Below are positions 10,986 to 22,626 of a stretch of 64,000 nucleotides of DNA, piece after piece. The stretch covers positions 209,220,138 through 209,284,137 of the forward strand of contig OY757010.1 in NCBI GenBank assembly GCA_963580285.1, given 5' to 3'. The translations under genes were made by a program, and so were the position numbers. Origin of the DNA: Lucinisca nassula. Its lineage: Eukaryota > Mollusca > Bivalvia > Lucinida > Lucinidae. The notes under the pieces are model-generated. The model was not told where the DNA came from and ran no database searches. It saw only the letters and a list, made by a program, of their open reading frames with translations. Within the stretch, counting starts at the first letter, position 1, and every line of letters starts with the position of its first letter.

Positions 10986-11273
10986 CTGACTAAATCATAG
11001 TCTAGTTAATACTGTCCACATGATACAAAGTGGCAATCCTAGACAAGGAGTTTGGGCTTCATTATAGGGACTAAGAAGCCAATGTAAACTGACAAAATAT
11101 TTAGTCATGGAAGCAGACTTCATCATGTACAAAGGGCATCCAAGAAACAACCAATTAAACCACCTAACTATAAGAAGATATGGAACGCCGACATAAAATG
11201 TGAAAAAGTAACTGTGGTGTGAAAAATACCTGCAGAGTCAGTAAATCTAGCAAGATTCGATGGTTGCATGCCT

Positions 11274-11515
11274 TTTTTTTTTTTTTTTTTTTTTTTGGTT
11301 TTGGTTTTACGGCTCTTTCAAGAATATTTCACTCATATCGAGCCAATCGTTAATCAGGTGGGCAAAAAACTGGAGTACCCGGAGAAAAACCACCTGACCT
11401 TCCGTTGCAGAACTTGGCGTCTCACATGTGGCCCGAGCGAGGCTCGAACCCACAGCTGTGAGAGACCTAATGATTAAGAGTCAGCGCTCTTAACCACTAG
11501 GCCACGGAGGCCCTG
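11274..11515 (-). mobile_element. tRNA-headed SINE with poly-A tail
   Basis: On the minus strand it starts near 11515 with GGCCTCCGTGGCCTAGTGG (box A region). Box B is GGGTTCGAGCCTC. The body includes GGTTTTTCTCCGGGTACTCC, and the end is a poly-A tail seen as poly-T at 11274-11296. A flanking duplication of about 10 bp (GCATGCCTTT versus GCAGGCCTTT) brackets it. It is inserted in the array unit beginning CTTTTATTTGAG. It is not a functional tRNA gene. Confidence 0.8.
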
Positions 11516-11937
11516 CAGGCCTTTTATTTGAGAAGATCTGGAACTTTGATGTAAATTGTGTCAAAGTCACTGGAGCATAAAATAGAGGTCAAGGTCACCA
11601 GGTTAAGGTACCTGCAGAGTCAGTACATCTAGGAGAAGCACTATGCAATATTTGATGATTGTAAGTCTTTTATTTGAGGAGATCTGGAACATTGAGGTAA
11701 TTTTTGTCAAAGTCACTGGAGCGTAAAATATAGGTCAAGGTCACCAGGTAAAGGCGCCTGCCTAGTCAGGAGCTCAGGGAGATGTTTCATGCAAGGTTTG
11801 ATGGTTGTTTAGTCTTGTAGTTGATTACACTACTAGCTTTGACGTAAACGTCAAACCTTGAAATAATGGTCAAAGTCACTGAAGCGCAAGATATAGGTCA
11901 AGGTCACAAGATCAAGGTGCCTAGCAAGTCAGAAGGT

Positions 11938-12505
11938 TATTTGTTTGTTTGTTTGTTTGATTTGAGGTTTAACATCCCCGTCAACACTGTAAAGGTCATT
12001 TTGGAGACGTTGCTTCCAATTTTGTGGGACTTTCACCCGACTTTGAGATGAAATGACATCTCAAGCCCTGTCGCCCAATGAAACCAATAGGGTTTATAAG
12101 CATGTGCGGTCCAACTCGCACCGCTTTGCATGGGCAGGCTTACATCCTCTACGCGGTTTACCAATACTCGTGTGCGGGTTAGATTTAGCTCTACGTAGAA
12201 GCATCGTTTGTTTGATTTGAGGTTTAACATCCCCATCAACAGTGTAAAGATAATTTTGGAGACGTTTCTTCAAATTTTGTGGGACTTTTACCCGACATTG
12301 AGATGAAATGACATCTCAAGCCCTGCCGCCCAATGACACCAATAGAGTTTATAAGCATGGACGGTCCGACTCACACCACTTTGCCTGGGCAGGCTTAGAT
12401 CCCCAAAGCTGTTTACCAGTACTCGTGTGCGGGTCAGTTTCAGCTCTGCGTGGAAGCATCATGCAGCCCATCTATTTCTTCAAGCCCCGATGGGCGGGGG
12501 CCTAT
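11938..12505 (-). mobile_element. SINE dimer with a single target duplication
   Basis: Two CAAA-tailed SINE copies lie head to tail. The right copy is complete, while the left copy (to about 12204) lacks its head. One 10 bp duplication, GTCAGAAGGT, brackets the pair at 11928-11937 and 12506-12515, and none is seen at the internal junction. Frames within are SINE translations. Confidence 0.75.
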
Positions 12506-12599
12506 GTCAGAAGGTCAGGAAGATGTTTCATGCAAGGTTGGATGATTGATCAACTTTGTAGTTTTAACGTAAATGTCGAACTTTGACATTCATGTTAAA

Positions 12600-12989
12600 G
12601 GGAGGGACAGATGAACGCACGTTCTCATGAATGGATACTTATGTGGCTATTTTTGGCAGGATTGATACTTAGGTGGCTACTTTTAGCCACAGAAAAGAAG
12701 TATTTTAAGTGTCTAATGGAATAAATCCCATTGAATTACAGTGATTCTGTCCATTTTCATAGCCACCTTAAGCACAGGTTCTGTGAGAAATCTCTTTGGT
12801 TTATCATTTTAGTGACTGACAAGTTTAAATATAAAGTTCACATCATGCCAATACTCCATTTGAAACCTGTTGACAATGCAGAAATAAACAATTTCAAAAT
12901 AGATGTCAAAACATTAATATACACTCCTTTAAAAATGTTTCAAAAACCATGCTTTTAACTGCCCCAAAAATTTGCTTATTATTTTTCTC
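12600..12989. other. Short duplication, otherwise unassigned
   Basis: GGATACTTATGTGGCTATTTTTGGCAGGATT and the following GATACTTAGGTGGCTACTTTT (12635-12690) look like a local duplication. The frame at 12731-12958 has no recognisable domain. Confidence 0.35.
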
Positions 12990-13121
12990 AACACTTATCC
13001 TGTTGTTCCAGACAACCCCTATCCTTGCAAACAGTGTAGATCCAGATCAAATGGCTTCTTAAGAATCCATCTGATCAGGATCTACAGTTTGACATCCATT
13101 TTGTGAATTAGCAGGAATAAA

Positions 13122-16100
13122 CTAGAACTGTCAGAGGATCTGACTATAGCCCCGCTATAGCCCTGTCAGAGGAGAAAGACTCATGAATTAAAGGTAAAGA
13201 CTTGTGAGAGGGTTAAATCCCTAACAAGGTACCTACGCCTTGTCTAAGTTAAAAAATAAGTTTTGGATAATGAAAAAAGCACATGCACATCTTCAGACCT
13301 ATATGAAAACACCTGTTAAGTTTCAAAAGGATTGACCTAGAACTGTAAGTGGAGTTGCGATCACAAGGTAGCTACTCCCTATACATTTTAACATTAGTAG
13401 ATCTCAAAAATTGTCTAAGTTAAAAAAGGTGAAATAAGTGAAAAAAATTATTTAAGGATAATGAAAAAAGAATATGCACATCTTCAGACCTATATGAAAA
13501 CACCTTTAAAGTTTCAAAAAGGATTGACCTAGAACTGTAAGAGGAGTTGCGGTAACAAGGTAGCAACTCCCTATACATTTTAACATTAGTAGATCTCAAA
13601 AATTGTCTAAGTTAAAAAAGGTGAAATAAGTGAAAAAAATTATTTAAGGATAATGAAAAAAGAATATGCACATCTTCAGACCTATATGAAAACACCTTTA
13701 AAGTTTCAAAAAGGATTGACCTAGAACTGTAAGAGGAGTTGCGGTAACAAGGTAGCAACTCCCTATACATTTTAACATTAGTAGATCTCAAAAATTGTCT
13801 AAGTTAAAAAAGGTGAAATAAGTGAAAACAAGAGGCCCATGGGCCACTATGCTCACCAGAGCTCAGGTGGGCACTGCCAAATTGCAGCCATGTATTTTAA
13901 CATGATATCATTTTAATCTGCCAAATGAACCCCCATATCCAAATGAGCATCAATGTGGACTCAGTATATGAAACATTAGGCCTTTTATGAAGTAGAGGGG
14001 GTGGGGCATGGACCCAATGGAGCCCTGGTTGGTATCACTAAATGTGTCTTATCACAAAGAACAAGAATATATATGGTTTAGCAGTGGGGATCTGCATGGC
14101 TGGAGATAAAAGTGGAGGGGTTGGAGCATGCCCTGTCGTTCCCAGGAAAGCCCAAGATTGTTGTCCCTAAATGTGTCTCATCATAAGGACCAAGTATATA
14201 TATGGTTTAGGGGTGGGAATCTGAACGGTTTCCAAGATATCCTTTCATGAAGTGATAAAGGAGAGGACTGGCCCCTGCGGACACCCCTACAGTAGGTGTG
14301 CTAATAATAAGGAACAAGAACATATATGAATATGGGGTGGGGATTTGAATGGTTTCTGAAATATATGGCCTTTTATGAAGTGGAAGGGCGGGGCACATTG
14401 CCTCAGCACAAAGAGACCCCCAAGTTGGTGTGACTGAATGAGTCTTATCATAAAGAACAAGAATATATATGGTTCAGGGGTGGGGATCTGAACTATTTCT
14501 GAGATATGTGGCTTTTAATGAAGTCAAGCGGTGGAGCAAGGCCCGGGCATGCCCCGGGGACTCACAAGCTGGTGTCAATGAATGTGCCTTATCATAAGGA
14601 AGATGAATATATATGGTTTAGGGGTGGGGCTCTGAACAGTTTCTGAGATATAAGGCCTTTTGTGAAGTGCAGGGGTGGGGCAAGGCCCAGGGAGACCCCC
14701 AGGTTGGTGTCAATGAAAGTGTCTTATCATAAGGAACAAGAATATATATGGTTTAGGGGTGGGGATCTGTAAGGTTTCCGAGATATTGTGATATTATGAA
14801 ATGGAGGGGGTGGGGCATGGCCCCAGCACATCCCTGGGGACCCCCAGGTTGGTGTCACTGAATGTGTCTCATCATAATGAACAAGAACATATATGGTTTA
14901 GGGGTGGGGATCTGAACAGTTTCTGAGATATATGGCCTTTTGTGAAGTGAAGGGGTGGGGCATGGCTCCGGCGCACCCCGGAAGACCCCCAATTTGGGGT
15001 CAATGAATGCGTCTTATCATAAGGAGCAAGAATATATATGGTTTAGGGGTGGGGATCTGTAAGGTTTCCGAGATATTGGGCCTTTTATGAAATGGAGGGG
15101 CGGGACATGGCCCCGGCGCATCCCGGGGGACCCCCAGTTTGATGTCACTGAATGCGTCTTATCATAAGGAACAAGAGTATATAGGGTTCAGGGGTGGGGA
15201 TCTGAATGGTTTCCGAGATATTGGGCCTTTTATGAAGTGGAGGGGGTGGGGCATGGCCTCGGCACATCCCGGAGGACCTCCAGGTTGGTGTCACTGAATG
15301 CGTCTTATCAATAGGAACAAGAATATATATGGTTTAGGGGTGGGGATCTGTAAGGTTTCTGAGATATAGGTCATTTTATGAAGTACTGGGGGCGTGGCAT
15401 GGCCCCGGCACAACCTACTGGACCCCCAGGTTGACATAAAAGCATATGGCTGAGAGAAGTTTACTAAAGGAACATTTCTATGAAAGTTTTGTCAAAATAT
15501 CTGCAAAGGCTTTGTAGTTAATGCCATTTTTCAATTTTCCCCATTATAAGTCTATGGAAAATCTAAGTTGCCATAGCAACCAAACTAAAGAGCCGAATTT
15601 CATAAAAAACACAAAACCTGTTAAGGCAAATATGGTGAATATTTCCATAAACTTTCAGCCTCATAGAGCATACGGTTTCTGAGGAGATGATTTTTTAAGT
15701 ATTTTTTTTTTCTATTTTTTTCATTTTGGTTTCCATGGCAACCAATACAAATGAGCAGTAGGCCTAAAATCATATGGCAGATAGTAGATTGCCTAAGGAA
15801 TATTTCTATGAAAGTTTTGTCAAAATATCTGCAGTGGCTTGGCAGTAAATGCCATTTTTCAATTTTCCCCATTATAAGTCTATGGAAACTCTAAGTTGCC
15901 ATAGCAACCAAACCAATGAGCCGAATTTCATAAAAAACACAAACTTTCAATCCCCCAGCCCGAGGATGCTACAGATGAAATTTGGACTCAATCGGCCCAG
16001 TGGCTTCAGAGGAGATGTCGTTTGAAAATGTTAACGCCAGACGACGACGACGACACCAGACGACGACGACACCAGACGACGACGACAACGACGGACAACT

Positions 16101-16778
16101 GTCTATCCTATAAGCTCCCCCGGAGCCTTCGGCTCTGGTGAGCTAAAAATTATTTAAGGATAATGAAAAAAGAATATGCACATCTTCAGACCTATATGAA
16201 AACACCTGTAAAGTTTCAAAAGGATTGACCTAGAACTGTAAGAGGAGTTGCGGTAACAAGGTAGCTACTCCCTATACCTTTTTAACATTAGTAGATCTCA
16301 AAAATTGTCTAAGTTAAAAAAGGTGAAATAAGTGAAAAAAATTATTTAAGGATAATGAAAAAAGAATATGCACATCTTCAGACCTATATGAAAACACCTG
16401 TAAAGTTTCAAAAGGATTGACCTAGAACCGTAAGAGGAGTTGCGGTAACAAGGTAGCTACTCCCTATACATTTTAACATTAGTAGATCTCAAAAATTGTC
16501 TAAGTTAAAAAAGGTGAAATAAGTGAAAAAAATTATTTAAGGATAATGAAAAAAGAATATGCACATCTTCAGACCTATATGAAAACACCTGTAAAGTTTC
16601 AAAAGGATTGACCTAGAACTGTAAGAGGAGTTGCGGTAACAAGGTACCCACTATCAAATATTACAGACAGACGGAATTCCGGACAAGATTACAGACAGAC
16701 AGACAGACAGACAGACAGACGGAATTCCGGACAAGGCAAATCCAATATAGCCCCCACTTTTTCAAAGCGGGGCTATAA
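13122..16778 (+). mobile_element. Array element A (no-TSD, A|T insertion)
   Basis: The 5' end is CTAGAACTGTCAGAGG followed by GACTATAGCCCCGC. The body is a 192 bp tandem array (13230-13828 and 16147-16650) with TTAACATTAGTAGATCTC and CATCTTCAGACCTATATG. A tract of GACAGACAGACAGACGG follows, with a terminal hairpin whose arms are ATAGCCCC and GGGGCTAT, then AA. The 5' end matches that of element H, CTAGAGCTGTCAGTG. Element E3 is inserted in one array unit. No protein is encoded, so any transposition would need proteins in trans. Confidence 0.8.
13829..16146 (+). mobile_element. Composite array element E3, nested in element A
   Basis: The 5' end is CAAGAGGCCCATGGGCC, a palindromic head, then ATGCTCACCAGAGCTC. 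Array 1 (about 13930-15430) has roughly ten ~146 bp units with GGTTTAGGGGTGGGGATCTG and AGGCCTTTTATGAAG. Array 2 has two ~318 bp units (15434 and 15752 onward) with CATTATAAGTCTATGG. Then come a conserved GAGGAGATGTCGTTTGAA block, an ACGACGACGAC tract and a 3' hairpin at 16113-16144 (arms AGCTC and GAGCT, inner GAGCC/GGCTC). The host A-run has 7 A in other units. Here 4 A precede CAAGAG and 5 follow GAGCT, which fits a 3' end of CTAA without duplication. Confidence 0.8.
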
Positions 16779-16852
16779 TTACATCAAGTAATCTGATTGG
16801 CTCAAAGCAAGAAATGGTGTGTGGCTAAATTATCCAGTGGGATAAGGGTTAA

Positions 16853-17489
16853 GAATTAACCCATTTTACATTAATATGATCTGGGTGGGGTTTTTCATGT
16901 TCAACAGTGAAGTGTGAACATAAAATTAGGTTAATGAATCTCTCACAATTTATGCTTATCCTCTGGCATGGCAACAGCTTCCATGACAACAGTGGATTGA
17001 GGTTTAAGTGCTCAAACACAAATGGCTCCTTTACCATTTGCTAATTCATAATTTTTTCTAGAGTATTCTTCTGATAGCTCCATATTTCTCAATATTTAGG
17101 ATAATTTATAGAATTTTTTCTTATTTTTACATATTTTGTTTCCCGATAATGCCTCCCAAATTTTACATCTGATGAAGCTGAAACTTTACGTATAGTTAGA
17201 CTATGATGTGGATTAGCGCATATTATTTCAAGGTTACAGTCCACCACTTATTGCCCGAGTTATGCCTTTATTATCTGAGGTTATGGTCCACCAAATATTA
17301 CCGACCATGAAAATTTGTTGGAGACGGGTAGTTTGAGCCATTGAGGGAGGTAAGAATATATGGAGCACATATTGTGCCTTGGTTATATTCCACAAACCCA
17401 CAATGGTTACATTACAACAGTCAGTATATAATATGCTTCATCTTGCTAATTGCCATGGGCGTATAATGTCCCGCTTGCAGAGCTCTGGT
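16853..17489. other. Unassigned
   Basis: TTAACCCATTTTAC at about 16857 resembles a TTAA-MITE end but no partner was found. The rest is A/T-rich with no gene. Confidence 0.4.
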
Positions 17490-17588
17490 TCTTATTTTTA
17501 CTCCAAGACATAGGTTGTGGGTACTCGTTAGAACTGCCTCAATGAGGCAGTTATAATGAGCATCCACAACCTATGTTTGCAGTATTTA
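17490..17588. repeat. Foldback element, same family as 6374
   Basis: The arms ACATAGGTTGTGGGTACTCG and GAGCATCCACAACCTATGT flank AACTGCCTCAATGAGGCAGTT. Outer TTATTT/ATTTATAA arms are weak. The + frame at 17573-17917 starts in it and has no domain. Confidence 0.75.
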
Positions 17589-17938
17589 TAAAAAAAATTT
17601 CAGAGATTTTCATCAGAAAAGTAGCCATTTTGGAGATGAGAAATATGCACTATGTTGCACGGGTGTGTCATCGTAATGATATGGGGAGCTCATGTTCAGT
17701 TTCTGACAAATTCTCAAAACAGGCTTCAACAGGGACTGTCCCTTTAAAAATTACTCTAAGGTATGCTAAATCCAAAGCTTTTTTGGTAATAAATGTTTAC
17801 ACTGTGGGTAAAGACAATTTCTTTGTTTGCCTTTTGTTATTAAACCTTCTAGCTGATTGGTACAGAGAAAATAATCATAAGAATTTGTTAAAATTTAACC
17901 CGTTTTCTACTACATAGAATCTACCCCGTATGTGTAGT

Positions 17939-18185
17939 TTGTTTTGTTTGATTTGAGGTTTATCGTCCCAGTCAACACAGATAGGTCATTTTGGAGACGC
18001 TGCTTCCAATTTCTTGGGACTTTTACCCACCATTGACATGAAATGGCATCTCAAGCCCTGTCGCCTGGGTAGACTTAGATCCCCTAAGCGGTTTACCAGT
18101 ACTCGTGTGCGGTCAGTTTCTGCTCTGCTAGGAAGCATCATGCAGCCCATCTATTTCTTCAAACCCCGATGGCTGGGGGCCGCCT
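17939..18185 (-). mobile_element. SINE-like retroposon with internal deletion
   Basis: It is a CAAA-tailed family copy missing part of the middle (the segment normally holding AATAGGGTTTATAAGC). A 10 bp duplication, TATGTGTAGT, flanks it at 17929-17938 and 18186-18195. It interrupts a TTAA-MITE relic that starts near 17896 (TTTAACCCGTTTTC). Confidence 0.75.
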
Positions 18186-18460
18186 TATGTGTAGTAGAAG
18201 TTGGTTTTGAAATTTAGAGGTGTCAGGTTGGGGAATTGATAAGAACATATCTGTAAGATGCTTGAACTTTTTGCAAACCTGATCAGAGATGACATAAAGG
18301 GGCATCTCATCTAGGTCTTCACTGCTTGCAAGTGTCCTGTTTTGGGGTTTTCTGTCTGAAGTGGTTTAACACACAGCAAGTCCATGTACATAAACAAGAA
18401 TTCTCCTTCATTTCAATTCCTTTATCTGTTAAATTGTTGGCTCAGCTTTTAACATTTTAA

Positions 18461-18661
18461 CCCTTGTTCTGCTGAGCCTGGGTATGTCTTATCTTTCAAA
18501 CAATGTAGATCCAGATCAGATGGCTTCTGAAGAAGCCATCTGATCAGGATCTTCATTGTCATTCAGTTTATGAATTTGCTGCAATGATTTGCATCAAGAA
18601 ATCTGACTGGTTGATAAGCAGTGGTGGGTGTGGCATATATAAATATTCAGCAGGTCAAGGG
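18461..18661. mobile_element. piggyBac-like MITE, intact
   Basis: TTAA (18457-18460 and 18662-18665) flanks ends CCCTTGTTCTGCT and AGCAGGTCAAGGG. The core palindrome has arms GTAGATCCAGATCAGATGGC around CTTCTGAAGAAG. It is 201 bp and matches 10608-10813. Confidence 0.85.
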
Positions 18662-18789
18662 TTAAGTAAATGATGGAGTGTCGATATTTAGGAGAATGGT
18701 AACACAAACATATTTTCTGCAACAACTTCATTGCCTTCCTGTAAACCAAGATGGGTTTGTGAAGCACGAACATGTCCCCAGGCAAGGTC

Positions 18790-19695
18790 ATTTCTTATTC
18801 AAAGTTGCTCACAGTTCAAGGTCAAGGTGACAAGCCAAGATTTTTTGTTTGTGTGGGAAGCCCTTGACACAAGGAACTTACATGCCAAATATGAAAGCTT
18901 CATCTTAAACAGTTCAAAAGTTATGAAAAATATTTTTTTCATTAAAGCAGGTCAAGGTCAGAGGTCAAAACATTTTGTATGAATGTAAAGCTCTTGTCAC
19001 AAGGAACCTACATCCCAAATATAAGGACTCTATCTTAAACAGTTAAAAAGTTATTAACAATTTTATTTTTTCTTTTAAGTGGGTCAAGGTCATGGTCTAA
19101 ACATTTTGCATGAATGTAAAGCTCTTATCACTGGGAACCTATAGGCCAAATATGAAGGCTCTATCCCAAACGGTTCTAAAGTTATGACAAATGTTAACTT
19201 TTTCTTTTATGTAGGTCAAAGGTCAAGGTCACAGGTCAAAATTTTTGTGTGAATGTAAAGCTCTTGTCACAAAGAACCTACATGCAAAATATGAAGGCTC
19301 TATCTCAAACCATTCAAAAGTTATGACCAAAATGTAATTTTATATTTTAGGTAGGTCAAAGGTCAAGGTAACAGGTCAAAATTTGTTGCATGAATGTAAA
19401 GCTTTTGTCACGAGCAACATACATGCCAAATATGAAGGATGTATCTCAAGTGGTTCAAAAGTTATGACCAATGTTATTTTTTCCTTTTAAGCAGGTCAAA
19501 GGTCAAGGTCACAGGTCAATTGTTTTTGCATGAATGTGAAACTCTTGTCACAAGGAACCTTCAGGCCAAATATGAATGCTCTATCTCAAATGGTTCAAAA
19601 GTTATGACCAACGTTAAAGTTGTCCACGTACAAACCAACAAACAAACAGACAGCGCAAAACCAATATGTCCCTGCTATCGCTACCGGGGACATAA
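18790..19695 (+). repeat. ~130 bp array element with 3' hairpin
   Basis: About six units carry GGTCAAGGTCACAGGTCAAA, GTAAAGCTCTTGTCAC and CAAATATGAAGGCTCTATC. The end has ACAAACAAACAGACAGCG and a hairpin with arms ATGTCCC (19666) and GGGGACAT (19693), followed by AA. The 5' head was not identified, so the copy may be truncated. Frames at 18731-18982 and 19439-19711 are array translations. Confidence 0.65.
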
Positions 19696-19967
19696 AAAAC
19701 TGTGCTCTTAACCATCAACATGTGAATATTTTAGCTCCAATTTTCACCCATTTTTTTGCATAATTTCAATTTTACCATGGATTCAGAAGCAGAATGGAAA
19801 ACAGTATGGATCCTTATAAGCTGGCTTCTAAAATCGGGGTTTATCATGGAGATTTAAAAGAAGAATCGGTTGGCACAGAAAGGGCAACAGAAATACATAA
19901 TAAAATTTTTAAAGAGTTGCTCTGCTTGAAAGTATGTACATCCCCTTTGGCTTTGTTAGTTTATTAA

Positions 19968-21430
19968 TCCCCCGCCGTGAAGCGGGGCAGGGTTTATAGA
20001 AATGGCCTTCGACTGTCTGTCCGACTGTCCATCCATCTGACTGTCCGTAACACTTTCTTGTCCACTCTATATCACCTGAACTCTTTGATAGATTTTAATT
20101 AAACTTTGGTCAATTATTCATCTCAGCGAGCTGATGTGCAGAACACATAAATGAACCATGCCTACTCAAGGTCAAGGTCACAGTTGAAGGTAATGAGTTT
20201 TAAACTTGGAATTTTGTGTCCGTTCCATATCTCCTTTACCCTTGGAAGGATTTTCATTAAACTTTGGTCAAATATTCTTTTCAGTGAGCTGATGTGCAGA
20301 ACCCATAAATGAACTATGCCGAATCAAGGTCAAGGTCACATCTGAAGTTCAAGAGTTAATTTGAATTTTGTGTCTGTTCCATATTTCCTTAACCTCTGCC
20401 AGGATTCTTATTTAACTTTGGTTAATTATCCCCTCAGTGAGTTGATGTGCAGAACCCACAAATGAGTCATGCTGACTCAAGGTCAAGGTCACATTTGAAG
20501 GTCACAATTTTAAAACTTAGAATTTTGTGTCCGATCCATATCTCATTTACCCCTGGAAGGATTTTCATTAAACTTTGGTCAATTATCCCCCTCAGTGAGC
20601 TCATATGCAGAGTTCATAAATGAATCATGCTGATACCATGTCAAGGTCACATTGGATGGTCAAGAGTCAGAAACTTTGAATTTTGTGTCCGTTCCATATC
20701 TCCTTTACCCTTCAAGGATTTTCATTAAACGTTGGTCAAATGCCCACCTCAGTGAGCTGATGTGCAGAACACATAAATAACCATGCCGACTTAAGGTCAT
20801 TGTCACAGCTGAAGTTCACGAGTTTGAAACTTTGTATTTTGTGTCTGTTTCATATCTCCTTTACCCCTGGAAGAATTTTCATTAATCTTTCTTCAAATAT
20901 CCCCCTCAGTGAGCTGATGTGCAGAACAAATAAATAAACCATGCAAACTCAAGGTCGAGGTCCCAGGTGAAATGTGTGTGTGAATTCGGGTTTAACGTCG
21001 CTTTCAACAATTTTTCAGTAACATAACGACGGTGTCTGGTTGCGACAGGGAGCTCAATGCTCACTTTTATAGTGCTGCCTCACTGAAGTAGCATGTCCAA
21101 GACACATTACATGATACCACACCCAGTCACATTATCCTGACACTGGGTCGACCAGTCCTAGCTCTACCCCGTAAATCTGAGTGCCAAGCGAGGAGCAGCT
21201 AGTACCATTCTTAACTACTTTGGTATGTCGTAGCCCGGGATCAAACCCGTTACCTCCCGTTCCCTGGAGCAGACACTCTACCAACTGAGCTATCGGGGCC
21301 GGTCACAGGTGAAGGTCACGAGTTTGAAACTTGGACTTTTGTTTCCATTCCATATCTCCTTTACCTCTGGAACAATTTTCATTAAACTTTTGTGAAATAT
21401 ACCTTCTTAGTGAGCTAATGTGTATAAGCC
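19968..21430 (-). mobile_element. Array element on minus strand, ~155 bp units
   Basis: Read on the minus strand, the 3' terminus lies at about 19968. It has a hairpin (CCCCGCTTCACGGCGGGG) and, just before it, a GGACAGTCGGACAGACAG tract. Roughly eight units (20040-21430) carry TTCATTAAACTTTGGTCAA, AGTGAGCTGATGTGCAGAAC and AAGGTCAAGGTCACA in plus orientation. A tRNA-SINE is inserted at 20972-21300. Confidence 0.7.
20972..21300 (-). mobile_element. tRNA-headed SINE with 13 bp duplication
   Basis: On the minus strand it starts at about 21300 with GGCCCCGATAGCTCAGTTGG (box A). Box B is GGTTTGATCCCGGGC. The tail domain contains the complement of CGGGTTTAACGTCGCTTTC. The duplication GGTCCCAGGTGAA / GGTCACAGGTGAA lies at 20959-20971 and 21301-21313. 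The tRNA-like region lacks a pairing acceptor stem, so it is not a tRNA gene. Confidence 0.85.
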
Positions 21431-21508
21431 TGCACAGGAAAAAGTTTTGTAAGGTAAAGTGACTGGCTCAATAAAAACTGAATAGTATTGACAGGCAGTG
21501 AAACTCCA

Positions 21509-21591
21509 TTTTTTTTTTTCAGAGAAAAAAAGGCTTGGCATTACATGTGAATCATATGGAATGTCAAGCCTTTTTTCTCAGAAAAAAAAAA
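21509..21591. repeat. ~33 bp inverted repeat flanked by poly-T/poly-A
   Basis: Arms at 21509-21542 and 21560-21591 pair AGAGAAAAAAAGGCTTGGCA with TGTCAAGCCTTTTTTCTC around an ATGTGAATCATATGG loop. Confidence 0.8.
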
Positions 21592-21614
21592 TAGATTGTC
21601 GTCTGCTCAAGAAT

Positions 21615-22213
21615 TATAGTACTTGAAGGGCTACCGTAAAGCACCACATGTGGCTGCCAATGCTCGGCTGCAAAAATTCTATGTCGAAAAAGGGGCATAA
21701 CTGTGCCAAAATATTTTAAGGGTTACCTCACCTATTGGTATGAGTTCCCCTTTTCATAATGAACATATAGTCCGAGTTTCAAGTAAATATGTTGGTTGGT
21801 TGGCTGATTTGAGGTTTAAAGACCCCATCAACACTGTAAAGGTCATTTTGGAGACATTGCTTCCAAGTTTGTGGGACTTTTACCCGACATTGAGATGAAA
21901 TGACACCTCAAGCCCTGCCGCCAAATGAAACCAATAGGGTTTATAAGCATGGACAGGGCGACTCGCACCGCTTTGCCTGGGCAGGCTTAGATCCTCCTAA
22001 GTGGTTTACCAGTACTCGTGTGCGGGTCGTTTTCGGCTCTGCGTGGAAGCATCATGCAGCCCATCTATTTCTTCAAGCCCTGATGAGCGGGGACGACAAG
22101 TAAATATGTTAAGTAATGACAGAGATATTACAAAATGTCCAAGTTTTTGCACGACGACGCCAGAGCTATGACAATACCTCGTCGTTTTCTTCGAAAACAG
22201 CCAAGCTAACAAT
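21615..22213 (+). mobile_element. Short terminal-hairpin element split by a SINE
   Basis: Apart from a SINE at 21794-22096, it matches 23233-23515: TGCTCGGCTGCAAAAATT, AAGGGGCATAACTGTGCC, CCAAGTTTTTGCACGACGAC and GAAAACAGCC. The head reads AGCACCACATGTGGCTGCC. The 3' end is degraded (CAAGCTAAC). The + frame at 22116-22502 starts in it and runs into A/T-rich DNA. Its hydrophobic C-terminus does not make a convincing gene. Confidence 0.65.
21794..22096 (-). mobile_element. SINE-like retroposon (CAAA-tailed), full length
   Basis: It is a complete 303 bp copy with an exact 14 bp duplication, CAAGTAAATATGTT, at 21780-21793 and 22097-22110. The unoccupied site is visible in the related element at about 23379-23392 (GAAGTAAATATGTT), confirming the boundaries. 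The tail here is (GGTT)n-like in plus orientation. Confidence 0.9.
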
Positions 22214-22626
22214 TGGACACCTTCAGAACTCGCTGAAAATTTTAACAAATTTGTTTCACAATCCAGCAAGGAGTTTAAACCGTGCATACAGTTTGGCTTT
22301 TTGGACAGTGTTTTGTCTGGGTCTGTCCAAAGGCATCTTTTGTTTGGTTGTTGTTCATGTTATTATTAGATACTCAAGTGTTTTATTTTTACATGTACTT
22401 AGATATGGCACTGCAAATGTATTCTTAGTTGTATCTGAAAACATTATAATTTTAACTTTTGTTTGGGTAGAAATATTTTTATTAGAGTTTATTACCTTTT
22501 GAAGCTTAAATAGATTACCTTTAAATGAACACTTTATTACATGGGAATTGACTGTCTGCTGACTGGGTATACTGCCACAAAAAATAATGGTACACCTGTA
22601 TTTGGGAGATCATGAATACTTAAGAA
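22214..22626. other. A/T-rich, no feature recognised
   Basis: It contains a long but domainless frame with hydrophobic residues (to 22502) and a small inverted TTTGGACAG / CTGTCCAAA pair. No gene is supported. Confidence 0.4.

Larger units (their letters stand above)
10986..12600 (+). repeat. ~140 bp tandem array, interrupted twice
   Basis: Units carry AAATATAGGTCAAGGTCACC, a CTGCAGAGTCAGTA-like block and CTTTTATTTGAGAAGATCTGG. Roughly four to six degenerate units are visible between 10986 and 12600. A tRNA-SINE (11268-11515) and a SINE dimer (11938-12505) sit within it. No terminal hairpin was identified. Confidence 0.6.
12990..16848. mobile_element. piggyBac-like MITE split by a 3.7 kb insertion
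   Basis: The left half (about 12990-13121) has the family palindrome (GTAGATCCAGATCAAATGGC, GCCATCTGATCAGG with changes). The right half (16779-16848) continues with TTACATCAAGTAATCTGATTGG and ends ATAAGGG before TTAA (16849-16852). Intact copies read AATAATTTGCATCAAGTAATCTG across this point. Removing 13122-16778 restores the same length, so the intervening element inserted without a target duplication. Confidence 0.75.

Noticed and set aside
21230..21300. tRNA gene on the minus strand
   Set aside because: Box A and box B are good, but the acceptor stem does not pair, and the element continues into a SINE body with a 13 bp target duplication. The same applies to 11440-11515, 4220-4306 and 60510-60590.
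22116..22502. 128-residue frame with hydrophobic C-terminus, possible membrane protein
   Set aside because: It starts inside a mobile element tail and continues into A/T-rich DNA, where hydrophobic codons are expected; no family is recognised.
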